From: Pseudoips prasinana
Lineage: Eukaryota; Arthropoda; Insecta; Lepidoptera; Nolidae
Direction: 5' to 3'
Length of the DNA stretch: 64,000 nucleotides
NCBI GenBank assembly: GCA_951640165.1
Contig: OX621238.1
Coordinates: forward strand, 28,668,001 to 28,732,000
Shown here: in pieces, positions 1 to 10,292 of the stretch
How positions within the stretch are numbered: the stretch's first letter is position 1
Layout: every line of letters begins with the position of its first letter
Made by a program: the position numbers and the translations under genes
Notes under the pieces: generated by a model
Database searches by the model: none
Told to the model about the DNA's origin: nothing
The model's input: the letters and a program-made list of their open reading frames with translations, nothing else

Positions 1-2
1 AA

Positions 3-463
3 GGCCTCATTTACGGAGACGCGGGGCGTCTCACGTCGCGTGTGGCGTGGCGTCTCGCGGCGCGTCGAACGTTTTTTCTGTTTACGGTGGGGCGGCGCGT
101 GAAGCGGCACGCATCATCGCACGCGTAAACACAAACTTATAGCAATATACGACCATGTTCATAGAGAAGCGAGACGGGAAGCGTGGCGGTGCCCGCCGCG
201 GCGAATCCTCTAGCGTGTAGCGAAGCACGCGGCGGACATAGCTTCATCGAGAATTGCCGCTGCGTGCGCCGCCGCGATAAACGCCGCGTGGGACGCGTCG
301 AAGCCATCCGCAGGCTCGGCCGCAAATAACGCCCTAATTCAAACAAACGCGTCTAAAATCGCTTCTCCGTAAACGCACTCATACAACGCCATATATTTGA
401 ATTCAGTGCGGGCCGCGCCGCTCAACGCAACGCGCGACGCCCCGCGTCTCCGTAAATGAGGCC
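3..463. mobile_element. GC-rich MITE with long terminal inverted repeats
   Basis: The two ends are inverted copies of each other for about 28 bp, beginning GGCCTCATTTACGGAGACGC. The right end is followed by TTAA (464-467), and the window opens with AA just before the left end. This fits a TTAA target duplication cut by the window edge; a 3-bp TAA duplication, as in PIF/Harbinger elements, is the alternative. The interior is unusually rich in CpG and has no convincing coding frame. It is a non-autonomous DNA transposon. Confidence 0.75.
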
Positions 464-507
464 TTAAGGTGTGTGTGTGTATATGTATAAGCAATTAAAA
501 CACATTA

Positions 508-550
508 TGACACATACATGTGTCACACATTGTGACACATACATGTGTCA
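508..550. repeat. Two near-palindromes in tandem
   Basis: The 18-base word TGACACATACATGTGTCA occurs at 508-525 and again at 533-550. Each is a near-perfect palindrome, so the pair can fold in several ways. It lies just outside the MITE at 3-463 after a short GT run. No function is evident. Confidence 0.6.
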
Positions 551-560
551 CAATTTGTTG

Positions 561-1356
561 ACACTTCAACGTATTATTTACACAGGCAATTAGTATTACG
601 TGTTCAGGACCCAATCAAAAACATATTGTATACAAAGAAATTAAATCAACAATTTCGTTCGTTCGCATTTTATATAATTCATATGAAAAATTGTTAAAAA
701 AAACTGTCTTTAATTATAATATTAATAAAATGATGAAATAAAATTGTCATGAGAAATTATTTCATTACAACCAATAGACATATACTTAGTCTATGAAGAA
801 AGATCACTTGTGCTACTTCGACATAAGTAAATAAATAATACTATATTAAATGGCAGTCTAGTCAAGATGATAGCTTTACAATGCATCAAACAAGACATAA
901 AATAATAGAAAAAGTGATCATTCTCATAGAACATTCCTTAGAACATTAAAATAAAAATAATTAATTTAAAAAGTATATCATTGTAAACATTAAAAATCGA
1001 ATACTCTGAAATATAAGCACATTGTAAATAAAAATTAATACTTTAAAAATAATACAAGCCTTAATGAGGGATAAAATTGTTAAATAGAAATCTTACTCTG
1101 GAACTTCATAGAAAATTTGATATTAATTTATATAACTCTAATGTTTTACGATAATAGGCCACTTCATATTGAAAAAATAACTATACATCGCCACATAACA
1201 TGAGTTCTCAACAAAAGTACTTCTTTGCATTATATACAATGACTACACCAAAGAAGTGATGATGATGCATTATAAATAACAGACCTTAATGAATAGTGCT
1301 TGCTTAGTGCTAGTAGGGATTGATTTGAGCTGAAAAGCAGATAAATGTTCAGTCCA
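561..1356. other. AT-rich stretch, probably 3' UTR of the Sh3beta-like gene
   Basis: This is low-complexity AT-rich sequence without a coding frame or recognisable transposon. Its right part directly follows the stop codon of the minus-strand gene ending at 1357, so at least part should be that gene's 3' untranslated region. I could not place a poly(A) site with confidence. Confidence 0.4.
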
Positions 1357-1857
1357 TTATTCAGCAGCTACGGCTTGCTCACTCTGGATCAGAGCTTCAG
1401 ATGGCGAATCTTTTTTCCGATCAACACTCTCTTCATCAGCGGGTGCCTGTTTCTCCTGAGATTGCTCACGTGAACTGACTGCACCATTTTCATTGATTTC
1501 CTCTTCTTCCTTTTCTGGAGAGCTTTCTTTTGATACTTGTTTTGCTTCTACTTCTGTTTCTTTTTCAGGTGACTGTTCTTTTGGGGTAGCTTCTTTTTCT
1601 ACAGATTTCTGTCTTTCTTCTGTTTCTGGAGTTTTTTCTTTTGCATCTCCTGTTGCATTTGCTTCTTCCTTTATTGGAGTGCCTTCCTTTGATGCTGCAC
1701 CATCAACTTCCTTTGTAGGTGTGCCTTCTTTTACAGGACCGGCTTGTTTATCAGTTTGCTCCTTCGGATCAGTTTCATCTGATTTGTCACCATTTTCTTG
1801 ATTTTCTGTAGGTGTCTCAGATTCTTTACTTTCAGCTTCACCATTGACAACTTTTTC
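1357..1857 (-). CDS. Sh3beta: Sh3beta-like exon 4, acidic tail and stop (residues 118-283)
   Basis: Starts EKVVNGEAESKESETPTENQ after TTTTAG and ends QAVAAE then TAA at 1357-1359. 166 codons, dominated by Glu/Lys/Thr/Ser/Pro and predicted to be disordered. Confidence 0.9.
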   Translation of the reverse strand, partial: EKVVNGEAESKESETPTENQENGDKSDETDPKEQTDKQAGPVKEGTPTKEVDGAASKEGTPIKEEANATGDAKEKTPETEERQKSVEKEATPKEQSPEKETEVEAKQVSKESSPEKEEEEINENGAVSSREQSQEKQAPADEESVDRKKDSPSEALIQSEQAVAAE

Positions 1858-2836
1858 CTAAAATACAAGAGTCCTATTAATCATAAAGTTTAACTTACAA
1901 TAGAGAGTAGAATCAATCAAATAAGTGGGAATCACACAACACAATTTGTCTCAGCTTACATGATGTCAATATCTAAAACATGTGTGAAATATAAGAAAGG
2001 TCAGTAAAAATGGGCTGCAGTGAGAGTATTTTCTTCTTTTATACATACCCATCACTTGTAACCTCTGTGAGTCAAAATTTGTAAACAACAAATTGTGTTT
2101 TGCTATATTATATAGAATCATTTCACTAATGAAATATGACACTGGCGTAAAAATGGATATTAAAGAGAATATAAAATAAATTACCGGTTCACTCTCAACT
2201 ACAGGAGGTTCTTCTGGGGGTACTTCCATCTTCAGAAACTGTTCCAGCGTGTCCACCTCATTAGCAAGATCAAACAGATCATAATCCTGGAATCATATAG
2301 ATAGAAACACTAACATCAACTGTCTATAAACAAGCACACTAATAAAACATACCATACAATTCAAAATATTAAAAACAAACATTTGACAATTACATGCTGA
2401 GATTACTGCAGAAATAACAACACAATATCTGTTGTATAAACTGTACTAAAGTAGGATCCTCACCCCACAATATTCCTCGTCGTTAAATAGCTGCGGCGGG
2501 AGAGGGGACCGCGGGTTGGGGTCACTCACAGTGCCACCGTTCGACTTTGAGTTGTTTTGCATAAACTCTTTATCAACTTCCTTGCCTGGTTCCGTTATGT
2601 CAATGACATCATATTTTATGCTTTTCGAATCGAGGATCATCAACACTCTTTGCTGACGCTTCTTCACCTAAAAGTATAATAATTCAAGAAATCAAAAACA
2701 ATAATTACATGATTCAGCTTCGTGATTCTATAGATAAAAAGTCAAGAAAAGACACCCGGCCATCCCTAGAATTTTCTAATATTAAACGTACCTCTTTGTT
2801 CCCAGAAATACCACTAATATATACTTTGATAACCAT
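1357..2836 (-). CDS. Sh3beta: SH3 domain-binding glutamic acid-rich protein (Sh3beta / SH3BGR family), complete, 4 exons
   Basis: The four exons (2792-2836, 2464-2667, 2185-2286, 1357-1857) join in phase 0 at all three GT/AG junctions and encode 283 residues. Residues 1-117 form the thioredoxin-like SH3BGR domain: it starts MVIKVYISGISGNKEVKKRQ, has the family's DSKSIKYDVIDI strand-helix region, and carries a proline-rich PLPPQLFND motif of the type that gives the family its name. Like other SH3BGR proteins it lacks the CxxC redox pair, so it is probably an adaptor rather than an active redoxin. Residues 118-283 are a disordered tail of Glu, Lys, Ser, Thr and Pro with repeated SPEKE, TPKE and KEGTP words. 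Vertebrate SH3BGRL proteins lack this tail; SH3BGR and fly Sh3beta have acidic tails. The ATG at 2836 is in good insect context. No sign of decay. Confidence 0.93.
2185..2286 (-). CDS. Sh3beta: Sh3beta-like exon 3 (residues 84-117)
   Basis: Encodes the last helix of the domain (DYDLFDLANEVDTLEQFLKM) and the start of the acidic tail. Acceptor CCAG, donor GTAATT. 34 codons, phase 0. Confidence 0.92.
2464..2667 (-). CDS. Sh3beta: Sh3beta-like exon 2 (residues 16-83)
   Basis: Starts VKKRQQRVLMIL after a TTTTAG acceptor and ends EEYCG before GTGAGG. It carries the core of the thioredoxin-like fold and the PLPPQLF motif. 68 codons, phase 0 at both ends. Confidence 0.92.
2792..2836 (-). CDS. Sh3beta: Sh3beta-like exon 1 (residues 1-15)
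   Basis: Start codon at 2834-2836; encodes MVIKVYISGISGNKE. The donor GTACGT follows immediately. Ends in phase 0. Confidence 0.9.
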
Positions 2837-5682
2837 GGTGAAAAACTGGAGTTTTAAACTATAACAAAGATAAATAACAATCTCTAAAAAATTTTACACG
2901 GAAAAAATAGGCTTGGCCATTAGACAATCTGTTTTAATAATAATAATTACAGAATAGATGACAGGTGAAGTAGTGTTGCAAGCAATCAGATCTGCAATTT
3001 ACACTAAGTCGTTTTGTGAGAGCCATAGATAAAAACTCAAAGTCAATACTTCATTGACAGGCTATACTTTTATTTTTCTGTATCTTAACCCAAGTCAAAA
3101 TGTGGATTATGATCAGCTATTCTGCGTTGATCTATAGGAATTCTGTTTAGAATATTAATTCACACTTGACATTGGTAAAATATTTGTGAATAATGTGGAT
3201 TAAATAAATAAGAGAGTAAAAATATGGTCTCCGCGTCTGTACGGAGCTTCTAATCAGTGGTGTTTTGTGTTTGTTTCAAATATACGCATTTATTTATTTC
3301 GTAGTCTATTCTAGAAGTTTTATTCCAAACCTTTTTCAGAGTTGTTTGGTTGGTTACTAGAGTAAAACTTAGTTATCCCTTTTTACCACCACATTAATTC
3401 CTACCTCCTTATAAAGCTATTAACCTCAGTATTCTTTCAAATTTCGTAAAAATCTTTTATAATTCTTTGGAGCAGAGAGCTCTTATTGGCTTTTAAATTT
3501 ACTTTCTACTAATATTATTTTACTTAGATTAACACCATCTCACGTTTCATTTTACGGTAAAACAACGTCTGCAGTGGCAAACGAATGACATAAAGACTTA
3601 GCAATTGAAGATTGGAATGTTATAATCTAAAGCTCTACTCTGGCACCCTCATCAGTTCATTGACATTATATCCGGGTTCCCCGGCTCCAAATTCCATGGC
3701 AGACTCTTAAAAAAAGTCAGCCAGCCTTTTAAATGATTTTCAAAACAGGGAAAAAAAATATCATACAAACCCTCCACGAACATTACCTAACGTTACGTTA
3801 ACCATTCTAACGCAATAGTGTCAAATTACTATAGTGACCCGTAAATTACCGTAAAGAGCAAGGAGTTATGTACATACCCGCAATTAGTAAACAAATTCGA
3901 TAAATATCTTTTACGTCATTATTATTTATATTTGATTTATTGGAAGAACATAGGTAAGTAAAACAAGATAGTAGGTGCCAATTAGTCTTAAAAGAGTTCA
4001 GCATTGCCTTCTACAAGACAGCAAGCAGGGGTACGAACTTGAAATTAGTAGTCTATATATAAATATTTTTGTAAATAGTTTTTTACAGCCTGTGTGTCTG
4101 TGCGTGTAGGAGTGTACAATCAGGGTCATATAGTTAGTATCACTCAGGTAGGTATTCAAATAGACGCAACCCAAAATTCAATAATATCGGAACAAACAAA
4201 AGTTCATTTTTGTTCTATACAACATCGTCGCTCAAGAGGGCGAGACGCTAGACGTTTAAAATGTGGATTACAATCAGTTCAATAACTGATTATAATCCAT
4301 GTGTCGATTGAATGGCGTTTAGAATACAATTAGATAGGTTCAGTCAATACGCCTTAAATATGGTTACAGGCATCCCGACAATAGTATCCAAGTGTTTAAA
4401 AATTTGATGCTGACTGTACCTACCACTGCTAAGCGAGAGCCAACTAGCCCAATATCTTGTCTCCTTCAGCCAGCATCATCTTTTCCTGGGACCAGCCCGT
4501 AGCCGACGACTATCTATGTTCAGGTATTACTGCGACTAACCTTTATGTTTATTTTCTCTGAGGTTCGATCAAGTTCCATCAAGCTCGTGGTCGTCGATAA
4601 AAAAAAGTTCGTCGCATTAATAACCCAGCAATTGTGATACTTGAAAGTTTGAAAGGTCAACTATTGGCACCCAGGTAGATTCATAAACCACTTTACTAGT
4701 TGCATACACGAAACATGTTCTGCCTTTTCCCGCTTCAATTTGATAAATGTCTTGCCAATCTTGATCACTTAAATTGTCCTCAGGGACAGTGATGTTACCA
4801 TTATCGTAACATTATGTAGGTATCGCGAATATTATGTTAGCAACGTTTATGAGGTATGTAGGAAATACTAAAACATTCAAAATAAATAAGTATTGTTTGA
4901 AATAAAAATTTAATACGTCTTATTTATAATATATATAGGCATATTTTCATGTACGTTTAAAGAAAATAATACATTGTTGGGCAAAAGTATACAATAACAG
5001 CGAGTAGATACATACGTGGAATGGTCAAACATGTTAGTTTCCTATAAAAGATATTTCACAGCAATAGAAGCATGTAATGCAATATAAAATTATACACCAT
5101 GATGACTCCATTATTATACTAAAATGTAGAAATAAATAAATTTCATTTGTCATTAATCAAATATTGCCCCCGTTTCCATGCAATACAAACTTAAATTCTA
5201 TTTCTTTCTAACATAGTTCTTAGGACAGGGCATCTTTAGCTGTCACATTTCGACAGACATTCGATTACTTGGCGTTGAATTTAGCAGGCGCATCCGGTTT
5301 ACAAGGGACCACCTTAAGTGAACTTTAAGTTTAGAGCAGAAGTCAAACAAATTTAAACCTTACTGCATTCGGTACTATATTATATCTTTTTACATCTATG
5401 GCACAACGGTCACAAGGTAGTCTCAATATCACTGCATCTAGCGAGTCACTACTAGATTAAAGTCTACATAAACTACGTACAGTCAGGAAAGAAGATATTT
5501 GTATACCAGAGGAACAGCTACGATAAGTTTATTTTACCATAAAATGATAATATCCGCTTGTGAAACGTGGTGTTAGTAAAATGAGTTTAGGTTAACTCAT
5601 AGCACTTTTAACCGAAGGAGTCTTGTAATTCCTATTTTATGTAGGTCAATACGCAATCATATTCAACTATCATATCTGTGAT
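2837..5682. other. Intergenic region upstream of the Sh3beta-like gene
   Basis: I see no gene here. The first few hundred bases should hold the promoter and 5' UTR of the minus-strand gene. Around 4520-4625 there is a diverged relative of the inverted repeat described at 6645-6758 (CGACTAACCTT start, ATTAATAACCC end). Short ORFs in this stretch lack any protein-like character. Confidence 0.4.
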
Positions 5683-5685
5683 ACT

Positions 5686-6392
5686 GGGTGGTTAAATTTC
5701 AATGTTCATGTTGAACGTGAACCATGCCTAAACATCAAGTATTTTCTGCATTTCTTTTGACATTTCTCAACTTCAGACTAACTCTATTTGAACCATGGAA
5801 AGATACACAATCGAGCATCGCGTTAAAGTTATTCAGGCATATTATGAAAATGGGCGTTCAAACTGCATATCGTGCACTTCGTTATTTTTGAGGCACATTT
5901 TCACCTCAGTGGATTCGTAAATAAGCAGAATTGCAGCATTTGGGTGAATGAGAATCCAAGAGTAATGGTCGAAGAACCAATGCATCCACAAAGAGTGACT
6001 GTTTGGCACGGTTTATGGGCTGGCGGCGAATAATCTCACGTCGCGGCGATGTCAATTGGCCGTCAATATCTTGTGATTTGATACCTACCGTTGGACTTGT
6101 TTACTTGGGGTTACTTGAAAGAAAAGGTGTACGTCGATAAGCCAGCAACAATTCAAGAGCTAAAGGATGAGATAATTCGGCAAATTAACGACATTGAACC
6201 TCAATTATGCTAATTATTATCGGATGGAGGTGTGCCGCCGAGGCTGTGGCGGTCATTTGGCCGATATTTTGTTCTATACATAATTGAGTCTTACCAATAT
6301 ATTATCATAATAAAAAGAATTGTTAATGATTTCTTAAATAAATTGTGTTTTATTCATAATCAATATCGGCCCTTGAAATTTAACCACCCTTT
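5686..6392 (+). mobile_element. Decayed mariner-type transposon with short TIRs
   Basis: Ends match as inverted repeats: GGGTGGTTAAATTTCAA at 5686-5702 and TTGAAATTTAACCACCC at 6373-6389. Inside, from 5795, a plus-strand frame begins MERYTIEHRVKVIQAYYENG, the usual start of a mariner transposase helix-turn-helix. After frame breaks, remnants of the C-terminal part follow (a DL.P.., then LKEKVYVDKPATIQELKDEI, then the final helix). Most of the catalytic middle is missing. About 700 bp instead of roughly 1.3 kb, so it is an internally deleted, dead copy. Confidence 0.8.
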
Positions 6393-6420
6393 AGCTATTA
6401 GTTTGTTTATTGTAGGTAGG

Positions 6421-6534
6421 TACACACGGCTACATATCAAGCTACACATTTTCAGTATATGCTGTATAGGATTTCCATACAATAAGAGGTCAGCTTATAT
6501 TGGAAAAGTATAACTTGATATGTAGCCGTATGTA
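6421..6534. mobile_element. Small palindromic MITE, family 1 (copy 1)
   Basis: TACACACGGCTACATATCAA at the left and its near inverse at the right end. The interior is also partly self-complementary, with arms around CTTATATTGG. A second copy lies at 9259-9384. No coding capacity. Confidence 0.75.
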
Positions 6535-6644
6535 CCAATTTTCTTTAATAAGTGAAATTTTTAGAATATGGACGTGTGAATCACGAACTGTATAAAGTAC
6601 GATGAACTGAACTTATATGACATTTGATATAAACATCATCGACA

Positions 6645-6758
6645 AGTATTAACACGACTAACCTTATTGTTATTTTCCCGACGTTTCGACTAAGTTGCAT
6701 TGTTTGGTTGGTCGAAATGTCGAGAAAATAACAATCGAGGTTAGTCGCGTTAATAACT
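6645..6758. repeat. Inverted-repeat element with CGACGTTTCGAC arms
   Basis: Left arm 6645-6690 and right arm 6711-6758 are inverted copies (AGTATTAACACGACTAACCT against its complement), with a loop of about 20 bases. A foldback MITE; a diverged relative is at about 4520-4625. Confidence 0.6.
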
Positions 6759-6889
6759 GTAAACAACGTTTATATCTAATTATGATACGCGTAAGTTTAA
6801 AAGTATATAAATAATATGACATTGTCCGCCTTGGGAGGTGTTATTTATACATCTAAGACTCAAGCTCATGGTGAAAACTCGAAATGAAT

Positions 6890-7030
6890 CCAATCAGAAT
6901 ATCGACTGCACGTGTGGCGCTTTGGTTAAGGTCGTTGTCCCGCTACTACCTCGACGTCCTCGTGTTTTGTGTTCGATCCCTACACAGGTCAACTTATTTC
7001 TTTGGCCCATACTTGGTTGTACTAAGTTTG
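6890..7030 (+). mobile_element. tRNA-derived SINE, family A (diverged fragment)
   Basis: Begins GACTGCACGTGTGGCGC like the better copy at 36803, and keeps a recognisable B-box-like GTTCGATCCC. Strongly diverged beyond the head. Confidence 0.55.
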
Positions 7031-7355
7031 GTTATGCTTTTCCCGTTATAGGTACATGTGTGTAAAGTCTATCGGGTTAAGTTGCGTTGTCTTTATAGGA
7101 CAAAAAATATTTCCTAGATTTGCGATCACAAAAGTATTAACAGATAAACGCAGCAGAAGACTTTACTTTGTTGTATGCATAAAAATAGAAGATGTAGACA
7201 GGAAGGAGTTTATTTTGAGAGATGTGCTGCGTGGGACTTACAAAGTGCTAAGTCAGAATGTTATCTAAGACACGCAATTTTTAAACACTACCACGATCTT
7301 TTCACGGCCTTCCTAACAACAGGTATTAATCACCATTTCTTTAGTAAATCACACT

Positions 7356-7594
7356 AAAGTAGGGCCAATTTAATAGATCACATTTGACACTTCATTAAAA
7401 TTCAACAATGTAACCTTAATCGACGGGCATAGAATATGATTTATTCTTTCGTAGTTAGAACTGCATCTTTTACTTATTTTTTTTCCAATTACGATTTATC
7501 TTTATTGTAATAATTACCAAGTAAGGTCATTTTACAATTCACTTTACTAGTCAACTGACAGATGTCAAATGTGATCTATTAAATTGGCCCTACT
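7356..7594. mobile_element. MITE with AGTAGGGCCAATTTAATAGA terminal repeats
   Basis: The first and last roughly 35 bp are inverted copies, reading AGTAGGGCCAATTTAATAGA inward on both sides. Length about 239 bp, AT-rich interior, no ORF. A TA flank on both sides suggests a Tc1/mariner-type MITE. Confidence 0.75.
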
Positions 7595-7596
7595 AT

Positions 7597-8034
7597 AATA
7601 TTATAAAGGCGAAAGTTTATGAGTGTGTATGTTTGTTGTTAGTCATTCACGCAAAAACTACCGAACGGATTTTGATGAAACTTTGTAGCAATATCACACT
7701 TATATTATAAATACGAAAGTTTTTGAGTGTGTGAGTGTGTATGTTTGTTACTCCTTCACGTCTAAACGGCTGGAGCGATTTTAATAAAATTTGGTATGGA
7801 CTTAGCTGACACCCTGGATTAACACATAGGCTATAATTTATAAAGTTTAACGCGGGAAAACTGCAGGGCACAGCTAGTATTATATAAAGGCGAAAGTTTG
7901 TGAGTGTGTATTTTTGATGTTACTCTTTCACGCAAAAACTACCGAACGGATTTTGTAGTAATATAGCTTATATATCGGAATAACACATAGACAATTCGAA
8001 GTTTGGCGCGGGTAAAACCGCGGGGCACAGCTAG
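7597..8034 (+). mobile_element. Cluster of three non-autonomous Helitron copies
   Basis: Three units start with ATAAAGGCGAAAGTTTRTGAG-like words (about 7601, 7698 and 7883). The second and third end in the Helitron signature GGGCACAGCTAGT, preceded by a GC hairpin (AACGCGGG...CCGCGGGG). The first unit is interrupted by the second, which then ends at 7877 right against the third. The interiors carry the common GTTACTCCTTCACG and CTGGAGCGATTTTAATAAAA words. This family is common in moths and butterflies. Confidence 0.8.
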
Positions 8035-8481
8035 CTCCGCGGCGATAGCACGTGTATAAATTAACTTAGGATATTTTTAGTGAATCTAATATTAATTGTT
8101 TCTCTGGTAGTGTGGAGACGCACACTTGGGCGTGTAGGCACGAGGAGCTATAACTGGCAGGTGTCCAGACAAGTGGACAGTTGTCAGTTAGTGTTTACGC
8201 TCGGCAAGCCGTGTTAGCCGCGCTGATACGTGTTATAATTACACTGCCACTACGCCGCCCGCCGCATTCAACTTCGTAAATGATTTTATATGTACAAAAC
8301 ACGACCGCGCTCTCGCCAAAATCTGCTCAACTTACACAACACTCTTTAAATTTATAAATCTCTTTACCGACTCTGATTGCATACCCATTTCAAACTTATT
8401 GCCACAATATTGAGATATAATCATAGTATAATTTCATAATTAATTGGTTTTAGCGCATATTACAACACAATAGAGTTGAAA

Positions 8482-8526
8482 ATGTTTTCTAAATCTTTTA
8501 TTCTATGTGTCATTTGTATTCTAGCT
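8482..8526 (+). CDS. Possible first coding exon with a signal peptide
   Basis: ATG in good insect context (GAAAATG) opens MFSKSFILCVICILA, a typical secretory signal core, and is followed at once by a consensus donor GTAAGT. Upstream, TTATAAA-like sequence near 8349 and a start-site-like CTGATTG could serve as a core promoter. Small exons of this shape begin many lepidopteran cuticle and immune-peptide genes. I could not find a second exon, so it may be a remnant or chance. Confidence 0.3.
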
Positions 8527-8534
8527 GTAAGTTT

Positions 8535-9010
8535 TCGAAAGCAATAAAATAAAATATAAATATCAATGTCCGATTAAGGGTTAATGATTGGTTAACTTAA
8601 GTAAAGCTTTTTATACTTTTCCTTCATATGTAATTTTATATTCAAAAGAGTGAGACAAAACATTAGTTAGTAAGTCATTTATTTGCATTTACAATACGGT
8701 CTCTGAGTAGGTTATTTATTCCTACTCCGAAAATAGATACAAATACCACTGAAGCTTGAAATAGAATGAAATTTTGCTTCCATTTCCAAATAAACATGTC
8801 ACGACATTTATGCCTATACAAGGTGTAATAAAATTACTAATATTATTATTTCACAAACGGTATTGTTTTTCATTTGTTCGGTTGTATGTGTAGACCTTGT
8901 ATATGTAAGTATATAACATATAAATTTTGAACGAAGTACGTAATTATAAAGCAAAATGTTTACGATAGATTTACCAAAAAAAAATATAGTATTATTAGAA
9001 ATGGAACCAT
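8535..9010. other. AT-rich intergenic DNA
   Basis: No gene, RNA or clear transposon. If the signal-peptide exon at 8482 is real, this would be intron sequence. Confidence 0.35.
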
Positions 9011-9013
9011 TTA

Positions 9014-9148
9014 TGTACAGCATATTCAACTACCCCAATCTGTCAAATTTCTTGTATAGATTTCCAACTTTATCACATAAGCATAAGGTTCACTTTCAAT
9101 TGGGGAAATTTTACAGATTGGGGTAGCTTGCTGTGCTCGCGTCTGTAC
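9014..9148. mobile_element. Palindromic MITE, family 2 (copy 1)
   Basis: Arms CTACCCCAATCTGTCAAATT and the inverse at the right, with flanking GTACAG and CTGTAC. The same element is seen at 17013-17149 and 63607-63736, which share the CTTATGC...TGATAAAGTT centre. No ORF. Confidence 0.8.
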
Positions 9149-9258
9149 AAATAATATTTACTTAATTATGCCCAGTACCTATATTAAACTACGAATACAC
9201 TTTTACAAGTTGTCTATGGATGATTGAAACAACTGGTAGTATATACATGTATCCGTAG

Positions 9259-9384
9259 TATACACGGCTACATATCAAGCTATACATTGCCAATACACGC
9301 TGATCTCTCATTGTCTGGAAATCCTGTACAACGCGAGATCAGCTTATACTGGAAATGTATAGTTTGATATATAGCCGTGTGTAC
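9259..9384. mobile_element. Palindromic MITE, family 1 (copy 2)
   Basis: TACACGGCTACATATCAAGC at the left pairs with the right end. Same family as 6421-6534, with a longer centre that carries its own hairpin (CTGATCTCTC / GCGAGATCAG). Confidence 0.75.
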
Positions 9385-9844
9385 ATAGGAACCGGGCATT
9401 ATGCGTTATATATGGACATTAATCTCTCTCATGTAATACATAGGTAAACATAATAAAACAACGAAACAGGAATGTACAAACAGTAAGTGAATTATCTTCA
9501 TCAGTCACTTCCAATTGAATTTCTTTATTTGCTCGATTATTTTACGATTACCTAGAATATCAAGCTTTATACAAACCAAATCTAAAACTATATTTACATA
9601 ATTATAAAAAGATACAAAAATAAAAAGAAAATAACAAAAATATATAAATTTCTTTTATAATTAAAGTTTAGGTAAAAACGCACCTGCTGTGAGATTAATT
9701 ATCTACGCTAATATAAATTAATTTCTAATTATAGTTATATATACCAAATTGATGGACGAGGCGTTCCTTTACGGTATCAAACGAATTTAATTCCATAAAG
9801 ATTTTATATAAATCAAACTTATATTGATTATAAAATAACAGATA
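9385..9844. other. AT-rich intergenic DNA
   Basis: Very AT-rich with no coding frame that looks protein-like; nothing further recognised. Confidence 0.35.
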
Positions 9845-9975
9845 TAATGGCTGGTTGGTACAGTGGTTAGTGATTCTAATTGTTAAACTAGAGATCATGG
9901 GTTCGATCCACACCCAGGACAGACCTTATGTGATGAGCACACATTATTTGTCTGTCTAGGTGTCATTTATCTATA
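9845..9975 (+). mobile_element. tRNA-derived SINE fragment
   Basis: An A-box-like TGGTACAGTGGTTAG and a B-box GGTTCGATCC, followed by the TGTGATGAGCACA word that also follows the head of SINE family B. Not a functional tRNA: the arms do not close. Confidence 0.6.
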
Positions 9976-10047
9976 ATATGTAGGTATGTATTTAGAAATA
10001 TATAGGTATCTTTATCAGTCGTCTAGTAATCACAACTAAGCATAGAT

Positions 10048-10292
10048 AATATCTGGGGACAATGTCACACAGATCATCCAAACCCAAACTAAGCAAAGCT
10101 TGTACTACGGGTACCAGGCGACGATATACATACTTATACATATATAGATAAATACATATATACATAGAAAACATCCATGACTCAGAAACAAATATTCGTG
10201 CTCATCACACAAATATTTGCACTTACCGGGATTCGAACCCAGGACCACCAGCTTCGTAGGCAGGAGCACTACCAACTAGGGTATGGTGACCA
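10048..10292 (-). mobile_element. SINE family B, near full-length (reverse)
   Basis: Reverse complement of the copy at 43621: the tRNA-like head with B box GGTTCGAATCC lies at the right, and the tail (CAAGCTTTGCTTAGTTTGGG) at the left. Promoter boxes intact. Confidence 0.85.
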
